From contig NC_067132.1 of the NCBI RefSeq assembly GCF_021347895.1, positions 10,408,995-10,472,994 on the forward strand: a DNA stretch of 64,000 bases. Reading direction: 5' to 3'. The position numbers and the translations under genes were made by a program. The notes under the pieces are model-generated. The model did no database searches, had not been told where the DNA came from, and worked only from the letters and a program-made list of their open reading frames with translations. Position 1 is the stretch's first letter; every line of letters begins with the position of its first letter. The DNA is from Acanthochromis polyacanthus (lineage: Eukaryota > Chordata > Actinopteri > Pomacentridae). Of this stretch, positions 32,985-46,430 are shown one piece after another.

Positions 32985-33297
32985 ACACCTACACCACTTA
33001 ATCCTCATTAGGGTTCCAATGGAGCTGGAGTCCATCCCAGTCTGTCTACCGCAGGGCTACATATACAGACAAACAATCACATTCACATTCACACCTATGG
33101 AGAATTTAGAGTTACAAATTAAGCTCAGCATGTTTTTGGACTGTGGGAGGAAGCCGGAGTGCCTGGAGAAAACCCACGCATGCACAGGGAGAACATGCAA
33201 ACTCCATGCAGAAAGATCCCAGGAAGGCCAGGACACGAACCAGGGATCTTCTTGCTGCAAGGCGAACGTGCTAACCACCAAGCCACTATGCAGCTCC
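32985..33297 (-). repeat. Fish interspersed repeat, copy 2
   Basis: This is the same family as 13803-14107, with cttaatcctcattagggt at the tail, gagaaaacccacgcatgcac in the middle and gctaaccaccaagcca at the head. Its preserved head keeps a B-box-like ggttcg (read in reverse). Confidence 0.75.
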
Positions 33298-34079
33298 CAT
33301 TTCTAGTGATAATGAATTTAAATTATTGCACCATATGTAATGCACTGATGCCCTCATTGCTGTTGTATTAAAGTCCAAACAAAGATGAAGCGACTTTTAT
33401 GGTCACACGCGAGCGAATACCCTGTTTGTGTTTCTTCTCATCGTCGTTTAAAGAGCTCATTTCCAGTTTATTTCTGTCTACTACTTCAGAATTGGATCAT
33501 GTTAGGCACACACTGGACAGACAATGTGGGCTAATGGCGTGTAAAAAGTGTAGGGCCATGAACAATATCCTCCACGAACAGAATATTATTGCGCTTGTCA
33601 TCCATGTCTGGTGACGTGATGCATCATTTAGGCTGATTCATGAGCCTCATTAAAACAGTGTGCTGAGACACTTTGTGGCAGATTGTTTCACAGCTGATTT
33701 TAACATGCAACACAGGGAACATACAGTATGCGCAGTATTTAACCATGCTGATTATTAAAAATAAGCTTTTATTAAAAATTTAATTGAGAGCATTGTTACC
33801 ACCGCACGTCCTAAAGAATGCCTTGTCTTGGGGGTTAATAGGGGTCATATTTGGCATCAGGAACGTATATTTGCAGCAGCAAATCACAGAGAAGAAGAAA
33901 AAAAACTGATGAGAAAAGTAACAAAAAGAACACAAAGAGATGGTTTATAATGTCAGGTAATAGCATAAAGGTGGTGAACTGATTTCTTTTCTGCTCTGAT
34001 TGCCACATGGGAACAAATGAGCGAGCTGCCAATCTGCTCAACTGATTTCAGGGGGCCTCAGGTTGCTGATTAATGAAAT

Positions 34080-34880
34080 GTGGGAGGACAAAAAGACGGC
34101 TGTGAGCGGCGCCACAGCCTACCCACAATCCCTCGCTGCTTTTTCTGATTGGGCTAATCACCCCATTGTCCCTCAGCACTTTGAGTCTGGGATTTTTTTT
34201 TTAACAGCAAGAAGAAAAGACTGACGGAAGGAATTGCAGAGAAAACTGCATTTCCCTTTATTTTTTTCTCACCCTCCCACCATCTCCCCTTTCTGCCGTA
34301 TCAAATCTTGCACCATTACCTCCAGTTTTTCCATAACGCCTCATGTGTCATCCATCTAGCTCACTTTAATGGCAGCCTCATAATTATTTAGATGATTATG
34401 TGTTGCAAGCCATTTAGCATGCTCAATGACACATGTTTAATTTATTTGCTGCTGCAGCTTCTCGTAGAGGAACGGAGGAAAGAACTGAAGATGGCTGATG
34501 GTGGCGTTGCTGCTGCCGTGGTGCCGGTAGCGAAGCAAATCAGTGCCAAAATTGTTTGATAAATTGCAGCTGTTGATATAATATGCCATGCCACATCAAA
34601 GAGCTAATGTGATACAAATAAGGTATGCTTTGTGTAGCATTGCAAGGCGACGTTTGCTCGGGCTAATGGCGTGTGTCTTGGTTGACCAGTGAACCCACAT
34701 AACAGACTGCACCATTGAGCAAGCTATTAGGACATGATAATGGGCAGAGCAGCCTGGTGCTGAATATAGCCTCGTCTCCTTCAGCTCCGACTGAAGGAAA
34801 ACATGCAGATGAATTCCAGATTGTGTGTTTATTTGAAGAAAATCCGAACATTTCCCTTCTAGAAGCAAAACAAACTGATT
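34080..34880. promoter_or_regulatory. Repeat-poor candidate regulatory stretch with homeodomain-type motifs
   Basis: This is non-repetitive sequence with clustered TAAT cores (cataattatttagatgat near 34378) and a low density of stops, but no recognisable exon. It lies about 13 kb upstream of pfkp. Conserved distal elements often look like this, but the call is inference. Confidence 0.25.
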
Positions 34881-35854
34881 TTATGGTTAGTCATGGTTGT
34901 CTGTGTGCTCAGACAAATTAAAAAAAAATAATTTTGGCCCTAAAAATTGCAAATATGAAATGCAAGGGGGAAAATATATGAAAAGAATAAGTCTTCTGAG
35001 TGTTTTTGAGTGTCTCCATGTGTCTGTTTGGCTGCAATAATGTTAGTTAACCACTAGAGAGTAGTACAGCCTCACTGAAATGTAACAGATGGCGCTGATT
35101 CCTCTTAATCCTGGCAGCGTTTCTGGTTTTAAAAGATACAAAACTACATTGTAGACAGCTGTGATTGCTTTTTTTTTTGGTGTAGTATTAGTGAATCGGA
35201 GTATTTTACTCTGAGGTGATTCATTCTTTCTGTCTAAAACTTGATTCAGAATGCAGACCTTCTGTGTAGAAAGAATCCACAAAAACTCTCAATCACATAT
35301 GGGAATTATGGTATTTATCTCTACTGGTTTGCAAGAAAACGTAAAAGGCTTTTATTAAAGGGCTCCATTCAGTAAAAAGATGTGTTTTTCTTATTAAACG
35401 GAATGCTTGTACTTTGCAGGATGTCGTCCAGGCAGAGTTTGACGCTGGAAAGCTGCATGGTTACATATTCAGAGAGGATGTAACTTGAACTTTTTCTGCG
35501 GAAAAAAAAATGTGAGACTGATTGTTCTTCAAATCAGAGTATCTTCTATGTCTTCAACATTTCTTTGAAGGATCTCTAAGTACCAAAAGTTGTGTGGGAG
35601 GACTGCGCCTGGCCGATCAGCACAGATTTGTGCTTGCGTGGCTCCGAGCAGCACAGCTTGCAGACACCACGTCGGGTGCAGTGTGCTGCAGCTGGGTCTT
35701 GACATGCGCTGAAGCCTGTCACTGTGCTCCAGGACCGCTCTGTCATCTCCAGCATCTGCCGTGACTTCTTGTTGGAGAAGCTTCTGGAACAATCACAGCT
35801 CTCTGCTTGTCAGCACCTGGTGTTCCTGTCTGCTTCCCCACAACATGTCACTCC

Positions 35855-35862
35855 CACACACA

Positions 35863-35950
<88 letters not shown>
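35855..35950 (+). repeat. (CA)n microsatellite
   Basis: About 96 bp of CA units with one CGCG interruption near the left end. The His/Thr and Cys/Val open frames across it are artefacts. Confidence 0.95.
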
Positions 35951-35953
<3 letters not shown>

Positions 35954-36404
35954 TCAGCCGCTCAGATCTCACAACCTGACAAGCAAACATGCTCTTGTCA
36001 GTCATTTCTGTGTCTTTAATGTGGAATTCAAACACTGCTGTGGCAATTAGTGCCTTTACTGATGCTGTTTTTTTCACAGCTGGTTGCAGGCATCATTCAA
36101 AACTAGTTTCATGTTTCAAAACTCTGCCATAATTCTCAGCATTATAGTGATGTTTGACAGAGAGTGAACTTCATGCCTAAAATAAAATACAACCATCTGC
36201 TTAGTATAAATGGAAAATATGGGAAGCAATTGTGTCCTGCTGAATATCCTGACAGACAGACTTGGATCTTTTAGTAACCAGTAGCTGTAAGGTCAAATAC
36301 ATGCAGTGAGGGAAAAAGTACAGTATTTCCCACTGAAATTTAGTGGATATATTATTGTCTTTGTGGAAAAAAATCAGGTATTGCATTTTAACATTTTACC
36401 TCCG
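35951..36404. other. Intergenic
   Basis: No gene or named repeat was recognised. Confidence 0.5.
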
Positions 36405-36760
36405 CTACCGTTTAAAGGTTTGGGGTCACTTAGAAATGTTGATATTTTTGAAAGCAGTTTTTTAAATGAAGATGGCATTAAATTAATCAGAAATACAGTC
36501 TAGACATTGTTAATGTGGTAAATGACTATTCTTGCTGGAAACGGATGATTTTTAATGGAATATCTCCATAGGGGTACAGAGGAACATTTCCAGCAACCAT
36601 CATTCCTGTGTTCTAATGCTACATTGGGTTAGCTAATGGTGTTGAAAGGCTCATTGATGATTAGAAAACCCTTGTGCAGTTATGTTAGCACATAAATAAA
36701 AGAGTGACTTCAAGGAAAACATGAAATTGTTTGGATGACCTCAAACTTTTGAACGCTAGT
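36405..36760 (-). mobile_element. Tc1-like MITE, full-length copy (reverse)
   Basis: Terminal inverted repeats ctaccgtttaaaggtttggg and ctcaaacttttgaacgctag bound about 355 bp. The internal block gtacagaggaacatttccag is shared with the copies at 50.4, 59.0 and 62.0 kb. TA flanks are partly decayed. There is no coding capacity. Confidence 0.85.
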
Positions 36761-37700
36761 ATAAATGGACTGCTTTAGTAAATGTGCTTGATCCCAACAA
36801 TGGTAAAACGGGTTGGCTTAAACTAATTATCATTAAGTTTTTTTTTCCCTTTGTCTGTCAGTTTTACAGCAGTTAAGGTTTAGTGGGGCAGTTTTAACAT
36901 GAAGGGCAGTCATTAATGAGCACCAATATGTTTCCTGCATGAGTTTTCACAATGCTTGTAACCAATAGGACCTTTTCACATCCATTATTCTGACCCCATT
37001 TATACCTGGTATTAGCGTGTTATATGAAACCTATCTGAATAATGGAAAAAGCATGCGGTGCCAGGTGCAAATGCACACAAACCACATTGAGACTGAAATG
37101 CAACTAGATCAGTCACTCTAAAATCGGAGGTGGTCAGGTAAATACAATTGCTACAGTAAAAGTCAGCTAGTCTCACCTAATTAATTTGCATACTGGGATC
37201 ACCAAATTGCAGGCACAATCAAGATGATGCAAATTTATTTTAATATCTTATTATAATAGTAAATTGAGTGTCTGGCTTATCGAACCCAGAAAACTCCGTG
37301 TGCAGCTTTCACTGTTGACAGGAGCTCTGTTTTCAGTGTCAAACTACTGTGCACAGCTTGATGATGCTTTAATGAAATTATTATTCTTACACTTATAAAG
37401 AGATGTTTCAATGTTTCAGTAAAGACCAGCTTGCTAGAAAACAGCGCAGTGTAAGTTTAGAATGACAATATGGTCTGTGGAATCCATTCATTTTAAACAT
37501 AGGCCATCTTTGAAAGAAATTAGGATGTCTTGCCAAAGCTAGTTAACAGCAATGATGCAGAGCCAGGATATTAAATTAGTAACACTACCAGGTACAAAAA
37601 TCTTTACCACCAGTACAAACCACACTCAAAAACATGTTTCTCACATTATGTCACTGCAGTAAGTAGTTGAAGATAGGATTTAAAGGTACAGATATGGATT
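36761..37700. other. Intergenic
   Basis: AT-rich; no gene or named repeat was recognised. Confidence 0.5.
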
Positions 37701-37704
37701 AAGG

Positions 37705-37830
37705 ACGAGACTAAACCAATGACTGTATATAAAACATGGATAAATCCTCTGAAAAGTGAAGCCACGACAGAAGTGTCTTAAACCTCCATTCTTTCTCACA
37801 GCAAGCAGGGGGCGACTTGTCTGGTTGCAA
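37705..37830 (-). repeat. Short dispersed repeat, copy 2
   Basis: This is the inverted counterpart of 32678-32790: gactgtatataaaacatgga, ctgaaaagtgaagcca and agggggcgactt. Confidence 0.55.
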
Positions 37831-38099
37831 AAGTAAACAAGAAAAACACTCAGAGAGCGCAGTACTCCACCAAGGCTGCTCAGTCATTGTATCATTTATG
37901 ACAGATGAAATCGTGAAAACATTTGTGGCAGAAATCACAGCACTATAGAATGTGGCCACACACAAAATGACTTTGCGCTGAGCGTGTGTGTTATGAATGT
38001 GTACGTTATGTGCGGACACCGAATCGCGTGACTTGAATATGAAGCAGGTGGCAGGAAACACCCCCACAATTTAATCAAATGTTCTTTGTATCATGGATA

Positions 38100-38440
38100 A
38101 GTCCTGAAAAGTCTGCAGCGGTGGATTTGTAGTAGGATCGCAATCATGTGATCGTCAGCAGGCAGCTGAGGTAGTTTCCGCTTGTAGTCAAAGTTACAGT
38201 GATGCTGTACCACTATCTTGCAATGATACCGAAATCTTTAACAAATCTGTTGATCCAGATTTTAAGCCGTATCACTGTCAAAATCTAATCAGGTGGTCCT
38301 TGTGTCATTTCTGACCTTTCCTGAAATTTCACCCAAATCCATTAGTTTATTGTTGAGTAATGCTGCGCACAGATGGACAAATGTACGCCAATTGTCACAT
38401 AATCCTCCCGCATTCCTTGGCAGAGTAAAAAGTGTAATAC
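38100..38440 (-). repeat. Dispersed fish repeat (tctg-run family), copy 2
   Basis: This copy is inverted relative to 23931-24170. It shares gtcatttctgacc, gaaatttcacccaaatccat and ttgagtaatg, and extends further with gtagtaggatcgcaa, which is also at 51555. Confidence 0.65.
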
Positions 38441-40685
38441 TAAGTATGACAAAATGATCTTACTTCACTGGTGATTTGTTAACTCAGCAAACATTTCCCT
38501 AATGCCTTTATGGTTTCCAGCTCTAGTTTTAAGTCTCCTGTAATGCAGTATGGTGTTAATTTTCTAAATTATGGCCCCAAACAGAGAAAAAAAGACAATA
38601 ATGGAGGGGTTTGTATCAGGACATGGCTGCCCACAAATTGCCAGGTTGCTACTGTATTGGCATGTGTTGTGTGCTCAGCCGCCCCTCCATTAAAAGGCCA
38701 AGATAGTGACAACTAAATTCTAAACTCAAGGCTTAAAAACAGTCGTCTACAAACCAATAGGTGATGCATCTTTTTATCTACAGTGTATGGATAGATGACT
38801 GAAAGATAAACAGTCAGTTACATGTTGGAAGCCTTGAAGGGAAATAAAAACTGACACAAACACATCTTTCTGTCCTCTACAATGACTTATGTCATGCAGG
38901 AATAGCCAGATTGCTAAATGCTAATGCTAATTATTAGCTAACAGGCGTAACCTCACCTTTACCAAATCATCCTTCCGTTCAATCCCTTCAGAGCTGGCCG
39001 CAAATATTAATAGGGAGAAAAAGATGGTAAATAAGAAATGATCTCTGATAAGAGGCAAAAAGATGTACCCAGATTTCCAAAAATCAATCTATTCTGTGGA
39101 TTCAGGCCTGCTTTGCACTCCCAGTTTCCTTCAAAGTGAATTTAAACTCTTAGGCAAACATGTTCTCGTCCTTCTTTGCCTTTTCCATCAAGATCGATTC
39201 AGAAACTCAGATATGTACTCAAATCTGCACAGAGGAAAAGGAAAGTTGCTTCAGCTTCTCTGAGTAACAGATTCCAAACTCTGGAGTTATTTTAAACTCC
39301 TCAGAAGTTCACATGCGTAGTTTTGCAGACTGACGATAGTTTGTTTTTTTTTTCACCCAGAATCTATGGTGGGGTACTGTGGATTCGCATCTCTTCCTCA
39401 TCACTATTAATTAATCTTAAAATGATGATTGAAAGTTCCCTCACCTGCCTGCTTATGGAGATGTATTTAGTCTGCTGATTGAAGTCTCACAATCAGCAGC
39501 TAAGTCTGTAATCAGCACCTGATTATAACATGCAAACATACAGTGGTCCTCTCCCCCTTCCCCCATCCTAAAAAACATCTCTCCATTTATTTCAATTAAA
39601 CAGTTAATGGTGTTAAGGTCAGTAACGGTGCTACCCATCATATCCTCCCTTTGTTCAGACTCCCTGCTTCTCTCTGCAGCCTGAACCAACCCAGCATCGC
39701 TCCATCACTTCATCAGCCAACACATTAGAGCAAGTTAGAGGCTGATAGTCTCAGGCTTCCTGTTTTCTCAGTGATTGATTGACCAGTAAGGCAGCAGGGA
39801 AAGCTGCTAAGGACTCAGATAAACTGGTGCTACAGACAAGACTGTGTCTGACAAATGTTCCACACATTTGACAGAGATGGGATGTTTCGAAACCCCTGTT
39901 GGAAACAACAAAATTCTGCACACACCACCAGCTCCTGAGCCACATGAATACCTGGTGCTAAATCAGATTCTGGGACATGCAAATGACTGACATCAGATTA
40001 GTATTTAATCTCAAAAAAATGGAAGCAGAAAAAACTGACTTGTATTTGGAAAGGCGCCCAAGTTCAGTCAGCAGTTGAAAGCACAGAGCTCGATTGAAAA
40101 GTCTTCAAACAAGCAGGAGAAGCACAAGTACAAAAACCAATGTGACACCTTTTATTACCGACTCTGAACACATTTTTGGTATCAGAGTCTGTTTACATGG
40201 ATAACAAAGTATTTGTTAGAGCTCACAACAGATAAAATGCAGATATTCAAAAGTGAAGACAGCCTTAGCTACATCCTGTGAATCACAGTGAAAGAATAGT
40301 CTGACACTTTGGGAAATGCCACTATTTACTTTCTTGACAGATTTAGATGAAGGATTGATAGCACTGTCATGTCTGTTTTGGAAGCATAAACCTATAGAGC
40401 CAAGAATGGATTAGCTTAGCTTAGCATAAATAAATGGCTCGCCCAGCTTTGTCCACATAGCAGCACCCTTACAGCTCAGTTAAAATGTTGCATTTGCATT
40501 TAAATAGTCCATGAACTGAAATTAATGTTATTTAGTCAGATATTGAGGTGTAGAACGCTGAGCTTAGTTTAGCTAATTTATTTGCTCATGCACTTCAAAT
40601 CAGCTGGCTGCTAGGACGTGCTAGAAGGTAATATCTGCATTTGTAAAGTTTCTCTCCATGATACAGAATTGTAAAGTATATACCT
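38441..40685. other. Intergenic
   Basis: No exon was recognised. The short open frames have no family resemblance and no repeat stands out. Confidence 0.5.
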
Positions 40686-43600
40686 ATATTCAATTCAATT
40701 CAATTCAATTTTATTTATATAGCGTCAATTACAGTCAACTCGTCTCAAGACGCTTTACAGAACCCAAATGCCTGACCCCCAGAGCAAGCCCAAAGGCGAC
40801 AGTGGCAAGGAAAAACACCCTTTTAACAGGGAAGAAACCTCGAGCAGAACCCGGCTCTATATAGGGGGGACCCATCTGCCTGCTGGCCGGGCGGGTTGAG
40901 AAGGACAGAAGAGGGCAAGGGGGAGGGATGGGAGAAGAGGGAGGGGTGGGAAAGCACGGAAAACACAACACACATTTGGATACATGCATGACAGGATATG
41001 TGACACAGACAAAGTATAAGCTAACATTGAAAACTGACTCATAATTTACTCTTATGATGTACGGCTCTGACATTAAACATACTCCATATATAGCTAGCAG
41101 TAAAATTCAAACAGTATGTAAGTTAGCATAACAGTATAGTGAAGGCAATGCAGAGTTGACTGGTGGAAAAAGGGAGTTGGAAGCAGAGGGCTGGAAGAAG
41201 GTCAGCAGCAGCATCCCACAGTGGACATGGTGGAGACTGGACCAGCCGGTGGAACATCAACCGCAGATCTGAAGCATCCAGCTCTGGGACCAGGGACACT
41301 CGGAGAAATAGCACAGGGGGAAACAGAGTGAATGTACTGCAATAACGGTATACATATTAAATGTAAAGGTAGATAGAGAAGGGCTCAGTGCATCAAGAAA
41401 AGTCCCCCAGCAGCCTATAGGCCTATAGCAGCATGACTAGGGGCAGAACGAAGGGACGTCCAAGAAGGAGTCAGCTGTGCAAATGAAGACACAAGCCGAA
41501 CCCCTGTGGGTCACCCAGTCAGCCCCAACTATAAGATTTGTCAAAAAGGAACGTTTTAAGCCTGGTCTTAAAAATAGAGAGGGTGTCTGCCTCCCGAACC
41601 CAAACTGGGAGCAGGTTCCACAGGAGAGGCGCCTGATAACTGAAGGCTCTGCCTCCCATTCTACTTTTAGAAATTCTAGGAACAACAAGTAAGCCTGCAG
41701 CTTGAGAGCGAAGAGTTCTACTAGGATAATAAGGTACTATCAGATCTTTAAGATATGATGGAGATTGGTTATTAAGAGCTTTATATGTCAGAAGAAGGAT
41801 TTTAAATTCTATTCTGGATTTAACAGGAAGCCAGTGAAGAGAAGCAAGTATAGGGGAAATATGATCTCTTTTGCTAACTCCTGTCAGTACTCTCGCAGCA
41901 GCGTTTTGGATCAACTGTAGATGTTTGAGAGAACTATTTGGACAACCCGATAATAAGGAATTGCAATAGTCAAGCCTGGAAGTAACAAAAGCATGAACTA
42001 ATTTTTCTGCATCACTCTGAGACAGAATGTTCCTGATTTTTACAATATTACGCAGGTGAAAAAAGGAAGTCCTACAGACTTGCTTTATGTGTGAGTTAAA
42101 GGACATGTCCTGGTCAAAAATAACTCCAAGATTCCTCACAGTAGTACTGGAGGCCAATGTGATGCCATCCAGAGTAACTATTTGCTTTGGAAGCGAGTTT
42201 CTAAGATGTTTGGGGCCAAATACAATGACTTCAGTTTTGTCTGAATTTAGCAGTAGGAAGTTAAAAGTCATCCAGGTTTTAATGTCCTTAAGACAATCTT
42301 GCAGTCTAGCTAACTGATCAGTTTCATCTGGCTTCATAGATAAATACAATTGTGTGTCATCTGCATAACAATGGAAGTTAATACAATGCTTCCTAATAAT
42401 ATTGCCTAAAGGAAGCATGTATAATGTGAAAAGTATCGGTCCTAAGACAGAACCCTGAGGAACTCCATGATTAACTTTAGTATGCTCAGAAGAGTTATTG
42501 TTGACATGCACAAACTGGAACCTATCTGATAAGTAGGATTTAAACCAGTCCAGTGCTGTCCCTTTAATGCCAATTGAATGTTCTAGACGCTGTAATAAAA
42601 TGTTGTGGTCGATTGTGTCAAACGCTGCACTAAGATCTAACAAAACAAGTATAGAGACTAGTCCATTATCTGATGCTATGAGAAGGTCATTAGTAACTTT
42701 CACTAGAGCTGTTTCTGTGCTATGATGCACTCTGAAGCCTGACTGAAACATTTCAAACAAATTATTCCTTTGTAAGTGTTCACATAATTGATTTGCAACT
42801 GTTCTTTCCAGAATTTTAGAGAGAAATGGTAGGTTGGATATCGGTCTATAGTTAGCTAACACATCTGGATCTAAAGTGGGCTTTTTAAGCAAAGGTTTGA
42901 TGACAGCAACCTTAAAAGCCTGTGGTACATAGCCTGTTACTAGAGAGAGATTAATCAGATCTAACATTGAAGAATTAATTAAAGGTAAAATCTCCTTGAA
43001 GAGTCTAGTTGGGATAGGATCTAAAAGACATGTTGATGGTTTGGATGTAGAAACTGTTGAAATTAGTTCAGAGAGACATATAGGAGTGAAGAATTCTAAA
43101 GATTCATCAGGTCTAACAGCCAATTCAAAAGCATCTGTGACATTTGTAGGAAGGGCCAGATTAATTTTATCTCTAATCATAACTATTTTATGTGTAAAGA
43201 AGCTCATGAAGTTGTTACTGGTTAAAGCTAAAGGAATACAAGGTTCAACAGAGCTCTGACTCTTTGTCAGCCTGGCTACAGTGCTAAAGAGAAACCTAGG
43301 GTTGTTCTTGTTCTCATCTATTAAAGATGAATAATAAGTTGTCCTGGCATTACGAAGAGCTTTTTTATAGATTACTAGACTATTTTTCCAAGCCACATAC
43401 ACTTCCTCTGAATTAGTGGAATACCACTTTCTTTCCAGCTTTCGGGATGCCTGCTTTAAAGTCCGCAGCTGGGAATTATACCAAGGAGCAAGTCTTCTCT
43501 GAGATATAACTTTCTTTTTTACAGGTGCAACACTATCAAGAGTTGTACGCAGTGAGGCTGAAGCATTATTAACATAATAATCCACTTCTGTGGGGGTAAA

Positions 43601-44480
43601 ATAATAATAATTGCCTTCTGATTTATCAGTAAATGTTGCTGAAGTAAACAGTGAGGGTATTATTTCCTTAAATTTAGATACTGAATTGTCAGACAAACAC
43701 CTACTGTAATGATATTTGTTCTCAGCTGCTAAACAATCCTTTACTTTAAATTGAAATGTTATCATAAAATGGTCAGAAAGAAGAGGGTTCTGGGGAAATA
43801 CTGTTAACTCTTCAATTTCTATGCCATAAGTCAGGACAAGGTCAAGAGTGTGATTAAAACTATGAGTTGGTTTATTTACATGTTGAGAAAACCCAATTGA
43901 GTCTAATAATGAATTAAAAGCTGTTGTAAGGCTGTCGCTGTCTATGTCAACATGAATGTTAAAGTCACCCACAATAATAACTTTGTCTGAACTGAGCACT
44001 AATTCAGATAAAAAGTCTGAGAATTGAGATAAAAACTCAGAATAAGGAGCAGGAGGACGATATATAACAACAAATAAAACTGGTTTCTGAGCTTTCAAAT
44101 TTGGATGAGAGAGACTAAGAGTGAGATTTTCAAATGAGCTGTAATCAGGTTTAGGCCTCTGGTTCAATTTTAAACTAGAATGGTAGATTGCTGCTACTCC
44201 TCCTCCTCGGCCTGTGATTCGAGGAATATGACAGTTAATATGACTAGGGGGAGTTGATTCGTTTAGGCTAACAAATTCTTCCTGCTGCAACCAGGTTTCA
44301 GTCAAACAGAACAAATCAATCTGGTGATCAGTTATCAACTCATTCACTAGCAGAGATTTAGACGAGAGAGATCTAATATTTAACAGACCACATTTAATTT
44401 TCCTGTCTCTGTGTTCTGTTGAAATAGTGGTATTAATTTTTATTAAATTTTTGTGGTTACTATTTCTTTTGTATATTTTT
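40686..44480 (-). mobile_element. L2/CR1-type LINE, long copy with 3' UTR and tail
   Basis: The element runs on the minus strand. A long open frame (41519-44347, open further upstream) is followed by an 830-bp 3' UTR and a tail of repeated aattg units at 40690-40712. The tail follows atataaataaaattg, as usual for fish L2-type elements. The 5' boundary is unclear, ORF1 was not recognised, and the copy is probably 5'-truncated. Confidence 0.85.
41519..44347 (-). CDS. LINE endonuclease/reverse-transcriptase polyprotein (L2/CR1 clade)
   Basis: The frame encodes 942 residues without a stop. The N-terminal third is an apurinic-type endonuclease: [10 protein letters not shown] near the start, [15 protein letters not shown] and LSDHFM. 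The middle is a reverse transcriptase: [52 protein letters not shown] and the catalytic YADDTQLY. It ends in a CR1/L2-like tail ([11 protein letters not shown]). The position used here begins at a GTG, not an ATG. The frame is open upstream with the typical [14 protein letters not shown], so the real protein starts before 44347. It copies LINE RNA into DNA at nicked target sites. The intact frame suggests a young copy, but whether it is active is unknown. Confidence 0.92.
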   Translation of the reverse strand: MNELITDHQIDLFCLTETWLQQEEFVSLNESTPPSHINCHIPRITGRGGGVAAIYHSSLKLNQRPKPDYSSFENLTLSLSHPNLKAQKPVLFVVIYRPPAPYSEFLSQFSDFLSELVLSSDKVIIVGDFNIHVDIDSDSLTTAFNSLLDSIGFSQHVNKPTHSFNHTLDLVLTYGIEIEELTVFPQNPLLSDHFMITFQFKVKDCLAAENKYHYSRCLSDNSVSKFKEIIPSLFTSATFTDKSEGNYYYFTPTEVDYYVNNASASLRTTLDSVAPVKKKVISQRRLAPWYNSQLRTLKQASRKLERKWYSTNSEEVYVAWKNSLVIYKKALRNARTTYYSSLIDENKNNPRFLFSTVARLTKSQSSVEPCIPLALTSNNFMSFFTHKIVMIRDKINLALPTNVTDAFELAVRPDESLEFFTPICLSELISTVSTSKPSTCLLDPIPTRLFKEILPLINSSMLDLINLSLVTGYVPQAFKVAVIKPLLKKPTLDPDVLANYRPISNLPFLSKILERTVANQLCEHLQRNNLFEMFQSGFRVHHSTETALVKVTNDLLIASDNGLVSILVLLDLSAAFDTIDHNILLQRLEHSIGIKGTALDWFKSYLSDRFQFVHVNNNSSEHTKVNHGVPQGSVLGPILFTLYMLPLGNIIRKHCINFHCYADDTQLYLSMKPDETDQLARLQDCLKDIKTWMTFNFLLLNSDKTEVIVFGPKHLRNSLPKQIVTLDGITLASSTTVRNLGVIFDQDMSFNSHIKQVCRTSFFHLRNIVKIRNILSQSDAEKLVHAFVTSRLDYCNSLLSGCPNSSLKHLQLIQNAAARVLTGVSKRDHISPILASLHWLPVKSRIEFKILLLTYKALNNQSPSYLKDLIVPYYPSRTLRSQAAGLLVVPRISKSRMGGRAFSYQAPLLWNLLPVWVREADTLSIFKTRLKTFLFDKSYSWG

Positions 44481-45980
44481 GATTTGTGTAATTATATGTG
44501 ACGTACTCTGAGATGACTTATGTCCTTGTGAATTTCTGGCTAAAGCAACTTCCAAAGTCCAAGTTCTTGATCTAAGCGACACAATTCAGTAAAGACACAG
44601 CAGGCTAAAAATGCTAACCTTGAGTAACGGATGCTTAATGAAATTCCTGTTGTTCTGCAGCACTGTACAAAGACAAAGTTTAAGTTCACAGACCAGACAA
44701 TTTTTATAGGGATGGACACTGGGGTTCTGCAATGTCTCAGAATTGTTTTTTTTCAGCAAATTGCTTTAGGCTGATTTGCCATTTTGTGGTTGCTCACCCA
44801 TATCATTTTCACTTTTTGATTAAGCTCCTAAGATAACCACAATTTAAATGACATGAATTAGTACCCCTAGACTTTTATCTCAAACATGTCCTCACTCTGC
44901 CTGGTTGAAACATCACATTGCATCCATCAAGTTTTTAGTTTCTTTCTTCTGGCTGCAGGTTCTGGGGCAGTCAGTTAGCCAGACTTTAGTTGGACCACCC
45001 TAGGCTCTGCCACTGGTCGACATTAAGCCATGACAGTATTTATCCAGAACCACTTACTGGGCAACAGCGAATGAGATGCAACAATACAAACATTAGTAAC
45101 GCTGTATTCACAATAACCGCGAACGAGAACCTTATTTTAAAGTTATTAGACATTATATAATTGGCACATCTAAGCTCACTATCAGTATCAGTCAGACTGA
45201 GCTGCCTGACTTTAACTCCCTCTGCATGAATAGAGCTTTAAAAAAATCTGAGGCTGATTCATTTGACATGTGACAGACCTGCATTTTTGAGTGACCAGTT
45301 ATATTTTAAAGTATATAGAAGAGCACCATATGGTGATTATAACAAAGTGAAAAATTTGATTTTCAAAGAGAGAGTTTGAAAAAAATCACCAGAGGAGAAA
45401 AACATTCTCACTGAGATAAGTATAGCTGATTGATTCTTTCCTCCATGTTTGCCTTGATAAACGTGTTAAACAAATCTAAAGAGCTGATGGGGTGGAAAGT
45501 GGGTAACTGTCCAGTCTACTATCTGCAATGGATCCAGAGATAAATTGTTGCAACTTTTTGCTCACAATGACTCAACTGTTGCTACATTGACAAGGTAGAT
45601 GCTCCAGCTGGCTTCCTGTTCCTGAAACATGTGATCTGTAACAGGGAGTCTAGCGCCACCTGGCTCACATATAGACTACATGCACTTGTTTATTTAGACA
45701 CCTCATTGGAAAGAGAGGGTGATTGTGGTGGCTACAATTTTTTGATTTTCTTTATCTGACTAGCGTTCCCAAAATCCAGCTCTCCTTCCTGGCTCTGAAA
45801 CCAGGGATAGGTCATTGTAATTTTGTTCCTAAAAAGGATTATAGTGAGATACTGATTACCTGACAGAAGGAAATGAGACTACGAAAAGTGTTAGTGGGCT
45901 TTTTCCAAATCTGAATTGACAGGGCGGAGGTGGGTGGTTAAGTTCAATCCACTATTGCTGATGAGCAGGCTGATTTCTAT
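44481..45980. other. Intergenic
   Basis: No gene or named repeat was recognised beyond the possible 5' part of the LINE. Confidence 0.45.
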
Positions 45981-46430
45981 TAACCTGCAGGCTGCAGATC
46001 AAACAGACTGTTCCATGCTGCTGAGAGAGAGAGAGAGCGGCTCTGCCACCAAACTTTTATGACTCCGAAAGTCTGCTTAATGGGCTGGAAGATTCTTCCC
46101 ATTTAGCCCTGTGTGGAAATAAAAGGAAGCTGGTCGGTGCTCAGGAAAAATGGCTACTTCCAGTTAAGTCCCCCAGTGGATTGGAAATTAGGAAATTATA
46201 AGCACAGTGATCAATCATGGAGGAGTATGTGCTCCGGCATGGAACGCCCCAGTACTCTCTGAGATGTGAGAATGTAGAGTGACGTAAAACCTGGAGCAAT
46301 TATCATGTGCATCAGCGCCTGTTCCTGTGGTCCAACCATGCCTGACGGAGCATGTTCCCGACATTATTCCCAGACACAGAACACAGACACTGCCATTACT
46401 TTTTAACTCAGACACCAGCAGGTAAATATA
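45980..46430. promoter_or_regulatory. Repeat-poor candidate regulatory stretch
   Basis: This is unique-looking, moderately GC-rich sequence with no recognised exon. It is a candidate only because of its contrast with the flanking decayed repeats. Confidence 0.2.

Noticed and set aside
35724..36077. His/Thr and Cys/Val-rich open frames
   Set aside because: They are translations of the (CA)n tract and not genes.
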